Of a stretch of DNA of 36,979 bases, positions 26,402 to 34,893 are shown piece after piece. Within the stretch, counting starts at the first letter, position 1. The number at the start of each line of letters is the position of its first letter. The notes under the pieces were generated by a model that did no database searches, was not told where the DNA came from, and saw only the letters and a program-made list of their open reading frames with translations. The position numbers were made by a program, and so were the translations under genes. This DNA is from Kiritimatiellia bacterium (lineage in GTDB: Bacteria; Verrucomicrobiota; Kiritimatiellia; RFP12; UBA3636): assembly GCA_017648065.1 (NCBI GenBank), contig JAGCJJ010000062.1, positions 1 to 36,979 of the forward strand. Reading direction: 5' to 3'.

Positions 26402-26430
26402 TTGATTATTAAACATTTTTTTGATATTAT
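26402..26430 (+). promoter_or_regulatory. Promoter for the 26475 exoprotein
   Basis: TTGATT (26402-26407) and TATTAT (26425-26430) are spaced by 17 bases. The start of transcription would fall near 26437, giving a leader of about 38 nt to the ATG at 26475. The box pair TTGAT(A/T)/TATTAT is nearly the same as that of the other DUF2341 exoprotein gene. Confidence 0.65.
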
Positions 26431-26474
26431 AAAAAGAAGTTTTTTTAGATTTATTACTTAAATTGGGAATAATC

Positions 26475-29400
26475 ATGAAAATTAAAAATATACTTATCTC
26501 TACCCTTCTCTTGGCATTCCAAATTTGCTCAATCGTAGCAAATGCAGATGTTTTACCAAGACCTGATCCAAATATCTCTGAATATGCAAAGGCTGTAAAA
26601 TTTACAGTTGCAGGCTATACAGGTGAAAATGCATTAACAAACTTCCCTGTGCTTGTACGTATCTCAGAAGAAGCAATTCCTGGATTACAATATTCTGATT
26701 TTATTTCTAAAAATGGTAGTGAAATTTGCTTCCTTGACATGGACGGCAATGGACTTCCATACGAAATTGACACATGGAACCCAAATGACACATCCCTCGC
26801 ATGGGTCAAGCTTCCTATTTTGACAAATGGTGTTGAGTTTGTAATGTGCTATCAATCCTCTGGTGATGGCAAGCAGATTTGCCCTGAAAATCCTTGGGAT
26901 AATTTTACAGGTGTTTGGCACATGAACGAGTCTGCAAATGGAGCAATCGACATTTTAGACTCAACAGACAATAACCTAATAGGTGTTGCACACCCAACAT
27001 CATCAAGCAAAACAGATGGTATGATTGGCGGTGCTCGTTTTATCACAACTAGCGACACAAACACTTCTGCAACAGATAAAGGTATTGTTGTTGACTTACA
27101 GAGTGATGCAACAAAATTAGCTGCTGTTGACGCAATTACTCCTGAGTTCTCTGTTTCTATGTGGATTCGCCCACAGAAAGCTACATCAAGATTCTGGTAT
27201 CTTGTAAGCCGAAAAGCTAATGACGCTACACCTGCTTGGGGCTTACAATTTAATAGTGACGATTCTAATTTCTCTCCTTTCCGTGTATATTCTGCAGGTG
27301 CTTCTGATAAGCAATGTACTATGGCAAATGTTTCTGGTATTACAGCAAAGAACTGGTCTAAGCTTGACATCAACTGGAAGCAAGATGGCACTTATGAAAT
27401 TTACATAAATGGTGCTCTATCAAATTCAGGCAAATTATATAACTTAGCTTTGGCTAAAAATGGAACATTAAATCTTGCAATTGGTGGTGGCGTTGGCTAT
27501 GTAAATGGACAAAAAGGTGCTCGTGGTTTCTATGGCGATATGGACGAGGTTCGTATCCGTAAAGGTGCTATAGATGCTGAATGGGTTGCTACTGACTATG
27601 CTATGATTAACAATCCAGAATTTCTAACAGCAGAAGAACCTGTTTCTTTTGGTAAGTTAACTACACCAATTGTTTCTTTGTCTGTAACTGACATTACATA
27701 TACAAATGCAACATTTAATGTTGAAACTCTTTCACTAGGTGAGGCTGCAAACGAGCTTGATATTCAAATTGAATTCAGCTTAACTGAGGATTTTTCTACA
27801 ATTGCAAAAACCTTTACTCCTGATGCTAAAATCACAGGACTTGGCACTGTAAGTTATGTTGTTAAAGGTCTTGATGAAGGCACATATTACTATGCTCGCA
27901 TTACAGGCTCAAATGATAAAGAGCAATCTGCATCAAGCTCTGCATGTGGATTCAAGACACAAGCTGCTTATGCACCTGAGCTAACAGCGGCCCTAAAAGA
28001 TGTTGGTTTTTCTACTTTAAATGCTACTGCAGAGATTACATCATCAGGTATTGAAAACGATGGTTGTACAGCATATCTTGAGGTATCTACAACAGAAGAT
28101 TTCTCTGCAGATGTTATTACATCAGAACCTGTAGACGCAAGTCAGGCAGAAACAATATCATTGGAATTGAATAATCTTTCTCCAAATACAGATTACTATT
28201 GTCGCGTAAGAGCAGTAAACTTTTTTGAAAAAACAACTATAATTGAATTACCTACTGTTAAAACTTATGACATGCCTATTGTTGTAAATGGTATCGCATG
28301 GGAGGCAACAGACAACATCTATACAATTGGCTTCGGTGTTGATAAGGTATTTGATTCAGCTGAGCTTTCTGCTGTACTAACCTTTAATGGTATTACATAC
28401 GAAGAAAAGCAATTCTCTTCTCCAACTACATTAGAGTGGACAGGCATTCCTACATGCGAATATGCTACAGTTGTCGTTACTGTTACAGCAACAGTAAATG
28501 GCAATGAATATACAAGAGCTTGGGAGCAGCAGGTAACTCTTGGTCAAACAAGTTCAATAGTTAAAAATATTTTTGACTATGACACAGCTGAAGAGGCTAT
28601 CCGATTAAAGGTTGGTGACATGGTAACTGTACCAGAAAACACTTTTGACGGATTCTATGCTGCAGGTAATCCATTATTTATTGAGCTAAACGGGAATGTA
28701 GCAACAGCACTCCGTCCTGGTATTACAAGTATTCAGCTAAGAAGCACACCTTCAAATGTTGTTCACTCTCTTCCAATTATCATTATGCCAGATGCAATTG
28801 AAGGTGGTGATGTTTACATTTTCAATGAGTCAGCTTCTGGCACACAAAATCCAAAAGCATGGGATAGCTCAGTAAATTGGGAAAAGCTTGATTCAGACAC
28901 AAATGACTCATACCCATGCAAGGAAAATGATATTGCTATTATTCCTTTCTACAATACTAAGTCTATAACAATGAATTTGGCAAATGACATTGTTCTTGGT
29001 GGCTTATATTTGGGACAATTTGGTGATACTAATGGTCACCTCGTAATCAATGGTAGAAATAGCACAAATCGTAAAAAGGTTTCATTCAAAAGAACAGACG
29101 GTAATCCTGTTCTTATCCAACTTTCTGCAAATACAACAGATCTGGATAACAATTTCCGCAAAGCTCAATTAACATTTGGTTCAAACCTACATACATCTGA
29201 ATTTTTAACAGATACACATTTAAATGGTGGTTGGGCAAATGTTGGTCCAAGAAAGAACCAAGGTCGTTTTGTTTTTGAAGCAAAAACAAATTCTATTCCT
29301 GAAGGAGTAACTGTATCCCTATTTGATATGGATACACAAGGACAAAATATGAGTACTACTATTAGCCTTGGTGCACTACAAGGTGGTGGTACATTCTGGA

Positions 29401-30914
29401 ATCGTTCTTCTGCTATGGTTAGATTTTCTACCAACATTAGTGGATTTACAGGCGTTCTACGTGCTTCTGGTGGTATGAATGCAGGAGATGAAAGCAGAAC
29501 AGGTCCTTTGTTTATCCGTACTTCTTCTGCAACAAATTGTTCTGCAGAGGTTATAGGTTGGGTTGGAAGACACACTGACGGCGATCCATCTGCCAGCTTT
29601 AAGAATTGCTGTGGTTCTTTGGTTCTTGGATGGAATCACTTCTATAATGCACAGGGACCTCATGACCCATACTTCCCTAAGAAGGGTCTGCTAATGCACA
29701 ATAGCTTGTTCTATAATGGTACAGAAATGAGCAGTGTATGGACAAATATAGTAGACTACAGAATTGCTGATAAACTTACAATTAACGGAGGCTTTAACTT
29801 CATCAAAGGTAATGCTTCAGATGGATACCCTCTGACATGGTTTGAAGCAAAGGCTTTGGAATATAATGGTAAAGCAACATTACGAATTGATGATGCTTCA
29901 CACTATACTCTTGCAAGCACTGCAACAAAAACAAATCAGGTAACAATTATTAATGGCATTGAATCTCACCTTGTTGGTAAAGGAGAAAATCCAGAAGAAT
30001 CTTCTGCATACTCAATTGTTCCATGGATGATTTCTCCAGGTATATCTAATGACAACGGTGACTCTGATCCAATATTTGCAACATTTAACAAAGAGAATCG
30101 CCTAATTCGTCAAAAATATTCAACACAAAATCTTAATACATATGGCGAAAATGATAATGCATATTGCAAAGACAAAGATATAGCAATAAGCGAAAATATC
30201 ACATTAAATTCTCTCGTATTAAATAATTCAGGCGACTCTCGTTCTAAAAATCTTGGTGCTGATAAGACACTGACAATTAAATCAGGTGGTTTGATTCTTT
30301 ACAACAGCAACACAAGTATCGGAACAGCTGATGGTGGCTTTGAAAATGGTAAGCTTGTTCTTGGTGACGAGAATTTACCTGCATATGTTTGGGCAACTCG
30401 CTCATCAGAAGAATCTCCAATCCAAATTTGGGCTGAGACTACTGCAAAGGGTGGATTTGTTTCTGCATATACTGGTTACCTACTACTAGGTGGCAATCAG
30501 ACAGGTATTGCTAAGGAAATCATTGTTAATGCAGGTACACTGACATTGGGTACTGCAACTCAGACATGTCAATTAGCAAAGGATTTACCAATTAGCCTAT
30601 ATGCTAACACAGTTCTATCTTTACCAAATGCTGAGTCAACAAGAAATAACATAATTAAATTTGAGGGCTGCGCAGATTGGTACGGAAAGATTCAGATACC
30701 TGAAGGTGTAGAAGCACAATGTAAGAAGATTTACATTCGTGACTATCCTGAATTCCCTGAATTTATTTCAATGGAGCGTGGCAGATATACAGGTGACGAA
30801 GCTACTGCAAATGCTCAGGGTTGCATCTATGATCCAGTACACTTCTCTGGTTCTGGTATCATGAATGTAAGATTTGATGATTTAGTAAGACCAACGGCAA
30901 TTCTCGTATTCTAA
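26475..30914 (+). CDS. Giant secreted DUF2341/LamG/FN3-like protein
   Basis: A 1479-residue exported protein. The start chosen is the ATG at 26475 with GGGA ahead; a TTG at 26463 would put four extra residues before the signal peptide MKIKNILISTLLLAFQ (cleaved after ANA, about residue 24). Next come DUF2341 (LPYEIDTWN, AWVKLP), a LamG/concanavalin-like domain (GVWHMNESANG to GFYGDMDEVRIRKG, ending about 385), fibronectin-III-like repeats (about 400-600, with two similar NTDYYCR/GTYYYAR strands), and a long repetitive beta-rich region to the end that resembles beta-solenoid passenger domains. No autotransporter barrel or PEP-CTERM tail is visible. It ends RPTAILVF. It is a close architectural relative of the 7339-10170 protein and probably a surface adhesin or glycan-binding protein; no enzyme motif is seen. 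Confidence 0.86.
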   Translation: MKIKNILISTLLLAFQICSIVANADVLPRPDPNISEYAKAVKFTVAGYTGENALTNFPVLVRISEEAIPGLQYSDFISKNGSEICFLDMDGNGLPYEIDTWNPNDTSLAWVKLPILTNGVEFVMCYQSSGDGKQICPENPWDNFTGVWHMNESANGAIDILDSTDNNLIGVAHPTSSSKTDGMIGGARFITTSDTNTSATDKGIVVDLQSDATKLAAVDAITPEFSVSMWIRPQKATSRFWYLVSRKANDATPAWGLQFNSDDSNFSPFRVYSAGASDKQCTMANVSGITAKNWSKLDINWKQDGTYEIYINGALSNSGKLYNLALAKNGTLNLAIGGGVGYVNGQKGARGFYGDMDEVRIRKGAIDAEWVATDYAMINNPEFLTAEEPVSFGKLTTPIVSLSVTDITYTNATFNVETLSLGEAANELDIQIEFSLTEDFSTIAKTFTPDAKITGLGTVSYVVKGLDEGTYYYARITGSNDKEQSASSSACGFKTQAAYAPELTAALKDVGFSTLNATAEITSSGIENDGCTAYLEVSTTEDFSADVITSEPVDASQAETISLELNNLSPNTDYYCRVRAVNFFEKTTIIELPTVKTYDMPIVVNGIAWEATDNIYTIGFGVDKVFDSAELSAVLTFNGITYEEKQFSSPTTLEWTGIPTCEYATVVVTVTATVNGNEYTRAWEQQVTLGQTSSIVKNIFDYDTAEEAIRLKVGDMVTVPENTFDGFYAAGNPLFIELNGNVATALRPGITSIQLRSTPSNVVHSLPIIIMPDAIEGGDVYIFNESASGTQNPKAWDSSVNWEKLDSDTNDSYPCKENDIAIIPFYNTKSITMNLANDIVLGGLYLGQFGDTNGHLVINGRNSTNRKKVSFKRTDGNPVLIQLSANTTDLDNNFRKAQLTFGSNLHTSEFLTDTHLNGGWANVGPRKNQGRFVFEAKTNSIPEGVTVSLFDMDTQGQNMSTTISLGALQGGGTFWNRSSAMVRFSTNISGFTGVLRASGGMNAGDESRTGPLFIRTSSATNCSAEVIGWVGRHTDGDPSASFKNCCGSLVLGWNHFYNAQGPHDPYFPKKGLLMHNSLFYNGTEMSSVWTNIVDYRIADKLTINGGFNFIKGNASDGYPLTWFEAKALEYNGKATLRIDDASHYTLASTATKTNQVTIINGIESHLVGKGENPEESSAYSIVPWMISPGISNDNGDSDPIFATFNKENRLIRQKYSTQNLNTYGENDNAYCKDKDIAISENITLNSLVLNNSGDSRSKNLGADKTLTIKSGGLILYNSNTSIGTADGGFENGKLVLGDENLPAYVWATRSSEESPIQIWAETTAKGGFVSAYTGYLLLGGNQTGIAKEIIVNAGTLTLGTATQTCQLAKDLPISLYANTVLSLPNAESTRNNIIKFEGCADWYGKIQIPEGVEAQCKKIYIRDYPEFPEFISMERGRYTGDEATANAQGCIYDPVHFSGSGIMNVRFDDLVRPTAILVF

Positions 30915-30927
30915 TCATCAGATAGAT

Positions 30928-30974
30928 AAAAGCCTAAATTTGACACTACTACCCTGACAAATTTAGGCTTTTTT
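30928..30974 (+). terminator. Rho-independent terminator of the 26475 exoprotein gene
   Basis: A perfect 13-bp stem, AAGCCTAAATTTG/CAAATTTAGGCTT (30930-30942 and 30958-30970), with a 15-nt loop and a following TTTT run. It sits 13 bases after the stop codon and directly ahead of the patatin gene. Confidence 0.9.
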
Positions 30975-30988
30975 GTGGAGTAAAATAA

Positions 30989-31852
30989 ATGAATATTGGT
31001 TTAGTTTTAGAAGGTGGAGCGATGCGTGGGCTTTTCACAGCAGGTGTCTGTGATGAGCTGATGGAACGAAACATTTCATTTCCATGCGTAATTGGTGTCT
31101 CTGCCGGAGCGCTCTTTGGATGCAATTTAAAATCAAAACAACCTGGGCGAGTCCTCCGTTACAACACGCGATTTTGTCGCGACTCCCGATATTCAAGTAT
31201 TTGGTCTTTACTAAAAACTGGAGACCTTTACAATTACGAATTTTGCTACAAGACCTTAATCAACGAGCTTGATATTTTTGACAGAGAAACATACAACTCT
31301 ACCCCAATGACATTTATTGCTGTAGCGACAAATGTTGCTACAGGAGAAGCAGAATACCACGACTGCAAATATGCTGATGAAGAGATGCTTACATGGCTGC
31401 GTGCTTCTGGTGCAATGCCACTTGCAGCACGTCCTGTAGAAATTGGGAATAACACATACGTTGATGGTGGCATTTCTGATTCAATACCAATCAAAAAGAT
31501 GGAAGAGCTTGGCTACAAAAAGAATGTGATTGTTCTTACCCAGCCTGCAAATTATGTAAAAGAAAAGAACAAGCTTCTTCCATTACTAAAGGTTGTTCTA
31601 CGCAAATATCCTCGCTTGATTGAAACAATTGAAGCGCGACACATTGCGTACAATGCTACATTAGATTATATTCGCGAGCAAGAGAAAAAAGGTAATGCCT
31701 TTGTTATACGTCCAAGCGAAAAGCTTGACGTAGGCATGCGCGAAAGAAATCCTGATAAACTGCGCAAGATACATGCACAAGGCAGAGCCTTGATGGCAAG
31801 TCGCATTGATGAGCTGAAAGCATTCCTAGAAACCGACAGCTTAAGTAAGTAA
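30989..31852 (+). CDS. Patatin-like phospholipase
   Basis: A 287-residue lipid acyl hydrolase of the patatin family (YjjU-like branch). It has the oxyanion-hole loop LEGGAMRG (8-15), the nucleophile elbow GVSAG with Ser38 (36-40), and the second member of the Ser-Asp dyad in DGG at Asp159. The C-terminal FVIRPSEKLDVGMRERNPDKLRKIHAQGR is typical of the YjjU/RssA-like group and carries conserved basic residues. There is no signal peptide, so it likely acts on cytoplasmic or membrane phospholipids. It starts 15 bases after the terminator of the exoprotein gene, whose stem arms lie within its leader. A Shine-Dalgarno GGAG lies at 30977. Its natural substrate is unknown. Confidence 0.92.
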   Translation: MNIGLVLEGGAMRGLFTAGVCDELMERNISFPCVIGVSAGALFGCNLKSKQPGRVLRYNTRFCRDSRYSSIWSLLKTGDLYNYEFCYKTLINELDIFDRETYNSTPMTFIAVATNVATGEAEYHDCKYADEEMLTWLRASGAMPLAARPVEIGNNTYVDGGISDSIPIKKMEELGYKKNVIVLTQPANYVKEKNKLLPLLKVVLRKYPRLIETIEARHIAYNATLDYIREQEKKGNAFVIRPSEKLDVGMRERNPDKLRKIHAQGRALMASRIDELKAFLETDSLSK

Positions 31853-31907
31853 ACGAAAAGTGCGAAGTCTTTTGACTGGATTAACAATAATTCTGTCAAA
31901 ATAATAA

Positions 31908-31940
31908 TTTTACCGCATATATTGCGAAGCAATGCTTCAT
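31908..31940 (+). repeat. Direct repeat copy 1 with one mini-hairpin unit
   Basis: A 33-base sequence, TTTTACCGCATAT followed by ATTGC-GAA-GCAAT-GCTTCAT, identical to 32288-32320. It is followed by GGTGCACAC, a truncated form of the GGTGC unit seen in the larger array, so it looks like a decayed or single-unit copy. It begins the non-coding region after the patatin gene (31853-32406), which holds no gene I can support. Confidence 0.85.
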
Positions 31941-31970
31941 GGTGCACACATTTACACTAGATTAAATTGG

Positions 31971-32150
31971 AGTCTAATCGTCTAACGTCTCACGTCATAC
32001 GGGTCTCGTCTCTCGTCTCACGTCTCATGTCCCAGAGCGCGTGTCAACGCGGGATGGAGTCTCACGTCTAATCGTCTCTCGTCTGGTGGTGGTAGTCAAA
32101 TCGTCTTATTGTCTTTGGGTCGTACAACCGTCTAACCGTCTAATCGTCCC
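31971..32150 (+). repeat. Degenerate GTCT-phrase repeat tract
   Basis: About 180 bases made largely of 7-8-base phrases of the form GTCT plus AAC, CAC, CAT, CTC or AATC. I count 15 GTCT occurrences, against fewer than one expected by chance, plus interspersed GTCA and GTCC. It includes GTCTCATGTCC followed by a mini-hairpin CGCGT-GTCA-ACGCG (32038-32051). The same phrases occur on the opposite strand at 36905-36979. It is not translated in any convincing frame and is not a simple tandem repeat, because the phrases vary. Confidence 0.8.
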
Positions 32151-32156
32151 GGCCGG

Positions 32157-32234
32157 AAGCGCTAGCGCGGAAATAAATTTTTTAGCGCTTAGGGGACAAT
32201 GGGGACACAGGAGACCTTGGGGACAAATTTATTT
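32157..32234. repeat. GGGGACA triplet repeat between inverted arms
   Basis: Three GGGGACA copies at 32192, 32201 and 32219 lie inside inverted arms AAATAAATTT (32171-32180) and AAATTTATTT (32225-32234). A second inverted pair, AAGCGCTA (32157-32164) and TAGCGCTT (32183-32190), overlaps it. The arrangement resembles the non-coding ends of small mobile elements such as IS200/REP-associated types, but no transposase is present. Confidence 0.6.
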
Positions 32235-32287
32235 ATCCTGAACTAAACCGAATCTATTCGTTATTCACTATTACCTATTCACTAATC

Positions 32288-32380
32288 TTTTACCGCATAT
32301 ATTGCGAAGCAATGCTTCATAGCGCGGAGCGCTGCTTCATATGCCGTAGGCATGCTTCATGGTGCTATGCACCGCTTCAT
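32288..32380 (+). repeat. Tandem array of variable-stem mini-hairpins
   Basis: After the leader TTTTACCGCATAT, four exact 20-base units follow: ATTGC-GAA-GCAAT, AGCGC-GGA-GCGCT, ATGCC-GTA-GGCAT and GGTGC-TAT-GCACC, each followed by GCTTCAT. Every 5-bp stem is perfectly self-complementary, yet the stems differ from unit to unit, while the seven-base spacer never changes. It ends one base before a larger hairpin that contains the stop codon of the oxidoreductase gene. Confidence 0.9.
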
Positions 32381-32410
32381 CTAAATTCGGCAGGCTCCTG
32401 TCGAATTTAG
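32381..32410 (-). terminator. Hairpin over the oxidoreductase stop codon
   Basis: CTAAATTCG (32381-32389) pairs with CGAATTTAG (32402-32410), with an inner CAGG/CCTG extension, giving a stem of about 14 bp with one wobble. The TAA stop codon of the Gfo/Idh gene (32409-32407) is inside one arm. On the minus strand no T-run follows, so it is more likely an mRNA-protecting 3' hairpin or the end of the mini-hairpin array than a classic terminator. Confidence 0.55.
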
Positions 32411-33444
32411 GCTCTGAATGGCTCGTAGATGTTGAGAATTACGCGAGCTGTAGATGCAGCATCCTCTAGTGTTACGTATGGTGCGCGCTTCTCCTGAATT
32501 GCAGCAATAAAATCATTTATCTGACCAGGATGTCCTCCACCATAATATTCCTTACCAAAATCCAAGTTCTCTGGCTTTGCAGCATCTGTCAAACGGCGAG
32601 TAACCTCTGCCTGAACCTCTGGATCTTTGAATTCAATTGAAAGAGGCTTATCATCACGAATCTCAACAATACCCTTTGTTCCTTCAAAGGAAAGTGTATT
32701 GTGCCAAATATGGAAGCTTGCTGAAGTTGCTTCAATTACGCCAAGTGCACCATTTGCTAGAGGAACAACTGCTGCAGCTGTATCGTCTGTCTCTATCACA
32801 CCCTCGTGATTTAGATTACGAATCATTGCAACTGGCTTTTGATTTAAATCTGGTCCACCTGAAATCCATAGCATTTGGTCAATAAAATGAATTGCCTGGT
32901 TAATCAAAATAGAACCACCCTCACATTTCCATGTGCCACGCCATGCATCGCTCTTGTAATATTCATCTGTTCTCAAACAATAAAGCTGAGCACGTGAGGT
33001 TAAAAGACGTCCTAACAGACCATCCTCAACAATCGCCTTTAGTTCGCGATTGATTGCTGTGAAACGATGTTGAAAGATACCTGTAGCAACAAGCTCTGGA
33101 TGTGCCTTAGCTGCTGCCATCATTGCATCAAGCTCAGGTATTGATGCTGCTAAGCATTTCTCGCAAACAACATGCTTGCCTGCATTAAATGCTGCAACAA
33201 CAAGGTCTGAATGAGTATAGTGCTCTGTGCAAATGCTTACTGCATCAATCTCAGGGTCTGCAAAAAGCTCTGCTGCATTTGTTGTGTAGCGAGGCACATT
33301 ATATTCCTCTGCAAGCTTCTTTGCGCGCTCCTCAATGATATCACATACAGCTACAAGCTCTGCTCCTTCATTTGCCTGATAACATTTAATATGTGTTGGA
33401 GCAATTACACCACAACCAATTACTGCTACTCTTACCTTTTTCAT
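32407..33444 (-). CDS. Gfo/Idh/MocA-family NAD(P)-dependent oxidoreductase
   Basis: A 345-residue dehydrogenase. The N-terminal Rossmann fold shows VIGCGVIAPTHIKCY (9-23), the acidic residue after strand 2 in AVCDIIEERAKKLAEEYNVP, and SICTEHYTHSDLVVAAFNAGKHVVCEKCLA. The family EKP motif reads EKC here, keeping the catalytic Lys. The C-terminal sheet domain carries CEGGSILINQAIHFIDQML, with the conserved His and Asp of the active site. Closest resemblance is to sugar or sugar-nucleotide dehydrogenases, but the substrate is unknown. It starts 48 bases after the second PaaK gene and may end that transcript, with its stop codon inside a hairpin. The ribosome binding site is weak. Confidence 0.9.
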   Translation of the reverse strand: MKKVRVAVIGCGVIAPTHIKCYQANEGAELVAVCDIIEERAKKLAEEYNVPRYTTNAAELFADPEIDAVSICTEHYTHSDLVVAAFNAGKHVVCEKCLAASIPELDAMMAAAKAHPELVATGIFQHRFTAINRELKAIVEDGLLGRLLTSRAQLYCLRTDEYYKSDAWRGTWKCEGGSILINQAIHFIDQMLWISGGPDLNQKPVAMIRNLNHEGVIETDDTAAAVVPLANGALGVIEATSASFHIWHNTLSFEGTKGIVEIRDDKPLSIEFKDPEVQAEVTRRLTDAAKPENLDFGKEYYGGGHPGQINDFIAAIQEKRAPYVTLEDAASTARVILNIYEPFRA

Positions 33445-33492
33445 ATCTAAATTCTTTGCTTTATTCAGTTTTTTGAAATTTGTTTTATATTG

Positions 33493-34824
33493 CTAATCAA
33501 CTAGCTTTCTTAAATCTTTAACACGGCGAGCCTTTCCTTCAAAGCGCTCCAGTGTATTTGGATTTACTAGTTCAATCTTCATGTGAAGACCTGTTGTTCC
33601 GAAGATTGCTGTATCAATGCGCTGTTTAATCTCCTGCATCTCGCGCATTGAGTCTGAGAAGAATTCTGGCTCCATCTCAATATATACGGTAATCTCATCA
33701 AGTGCCTTAGGGCGTGTTACCTCAATCATATAGTGAGGAGAAACGTCCTTAATCTGCATTAGTGCTGTTTCAATCTGTGATGGGAATACATTTACACCAC
33801 GAACGATTAGCATATCGTCTGTACGACCCAAGATGCGGCTCATACGGCGTGTTGTACGGCCACATGGGCAATCGCCATCATCGTAGATAATACCAATATC
33901 ACGAGTACGATAGCGTAAAATTGGGAATGCCTCACGGCAAAGTGGAGTAACAACGATTTCGCCCTTCTCTCCTGGTGCAACTGGCTCCAATGTGTCTGGG
34001 TCAATTACTTCAAAGATATATTGATCCTCTTGGATGTGCATTCCATTGCGATATGCACACTCACCTGCAATACCAGGACCACCACACTCTGCCATACCAT
34101 AGTTATTCCAGCAGCGGATTCCTAAGCCAGATTCAATGCGCTCGCGCATTTCCTCTGTCCAAGGCTCTCCACCAAAATGAGCATGCTGCAGTGCGATTGA
34201 GCTGCGTTCAATATCACCCTTAAGAATATCATCCATTAGCTTCAAAGCATAGGAAGGAGTACAAATCAAAACCTCTGGCTGTAGATCCTGCATTGTCATT
34301 ACCTGACGAGCAGAATTACCACTGGATAAAGGAATAATTCCTGCACCAACGCGCTGAATACCATTGTGCAAGCCAAAACCACCGGTAAACAAACCAAAAC
34401 CGAATGAAATTTGAACTGTCATTTCTGGTGTCAAACCACCTGACACAAGAAAGCGTGCGCACAAATCTGCCCAACGCTCTACGTCAGATGCACTATATGC
34501 AGTCCAAGTAGGCTTACCTGTTGTACCACTTGTTCCTTGATAACGAGAAACCTGAGATTTAGGAATAGCTAAAAAACCAAGAGGATAATTATCACGCAAA
34601 TCTGCCTTTAGTGTGAAAGGAAGCTTACGTAAATCTGCAAGTGAGTTGATAGAATCTGGAGTAATTCCCTGCTCCTTAAATTTCTCCTTATAAAAAGGCA
34701 ATGTGGAGCAACGAGCAACCGCCTCCTTTAATCTGCTTACCTGAAGTGCCTCTAATTGGCTGCGCTCCATGCATTCAAATTCTGGCTGCCAAATTCTATT
34801 TTCTACGACTGGAATTGTATTCAT
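33493..34824 (-). CDS. paaK: Phenylacetate-CoA ligase, distal copy
   Basis: A 443-residue adenylate-forming enzyme that makes an aryl-acyl-AMP and then the CoA thioester. The phosphate loop is YQGTSGTTGKPTWTAYS (about 95-111). Other landmarks are MTVQISFGFGLFTGGFGLHNGIQRVGAGIIP, WNNYGMAECGGPGIAGEC, ILRYRTRDIG and the C-terminal hinge region RMSRILGRTDDMLIVRGVNVFPSQIE. Cysteines in YDDGDCPCGRT are typical for PaaK. In gut anaerobes such enzymes act on phenylacetate, indoleacetate and related acids. The other ligase (35335-36675) and an ACT protein lie just upstream, so these copies probably have different substrates. AAGGG lies ahead of the ATG. Confidence 0.94.
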   Translation of the reverse strand: MNTIPVVENRIWQPEFECMERSQLEALQVSRLKEAVARCSTLPFYKEKFKEQGITPDSINSLADLRKLPFTLKADLRDNYPLGFLAIPKSQVSRYQGTSGTTGKPTWTAYSASDVERWADLCARFLVSGGLTPEMTVQISFGFGLFTGGFGLHNGIQRVGAGIIPLSSGNSARQVMTMQDLQPEVLICTPSYALKLMDDILKGDIERSSIALQHAHFGGEPWTEEMRERIESGLGIRCWNNYGMAECGGPGIAGECAYRNGMHIQEDQYIFEVIDPDTLEPVAPGEKGEIVVTPLCREAFPILRYRTRDIGIIYDDGDCPCGRTTRRMSRILGRTDDMLIVRGVNVFPSQIETALMQIKDVSPHYMIEVTRPKALDEITVYIEMEPEFFSDSMREMQEIKQRIDTAIFGTTGLHMKIELVNPNTLERFEGKARRVKDLRKLVD

Positions 34825-34893
34825 AAAAACCCTTGGTTTTAACTAAGTATGTATAAAATTTATTTTTACGCCAAACAGGCGTACATATATGGC

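Noticed and set aside
32041..32241. 66-residue ORF within the repeat tract
   Set aside because: It runs through GTCT and GGGGACA repeats, has no ribosome binding site, and shows no recognisable protein features.
32301..32380. CRISPR array
   Set aside because: The period is regular, but the constant part is only 7 bases, the variable part is itself a perfect hairpin, and no cas gene is in the window.
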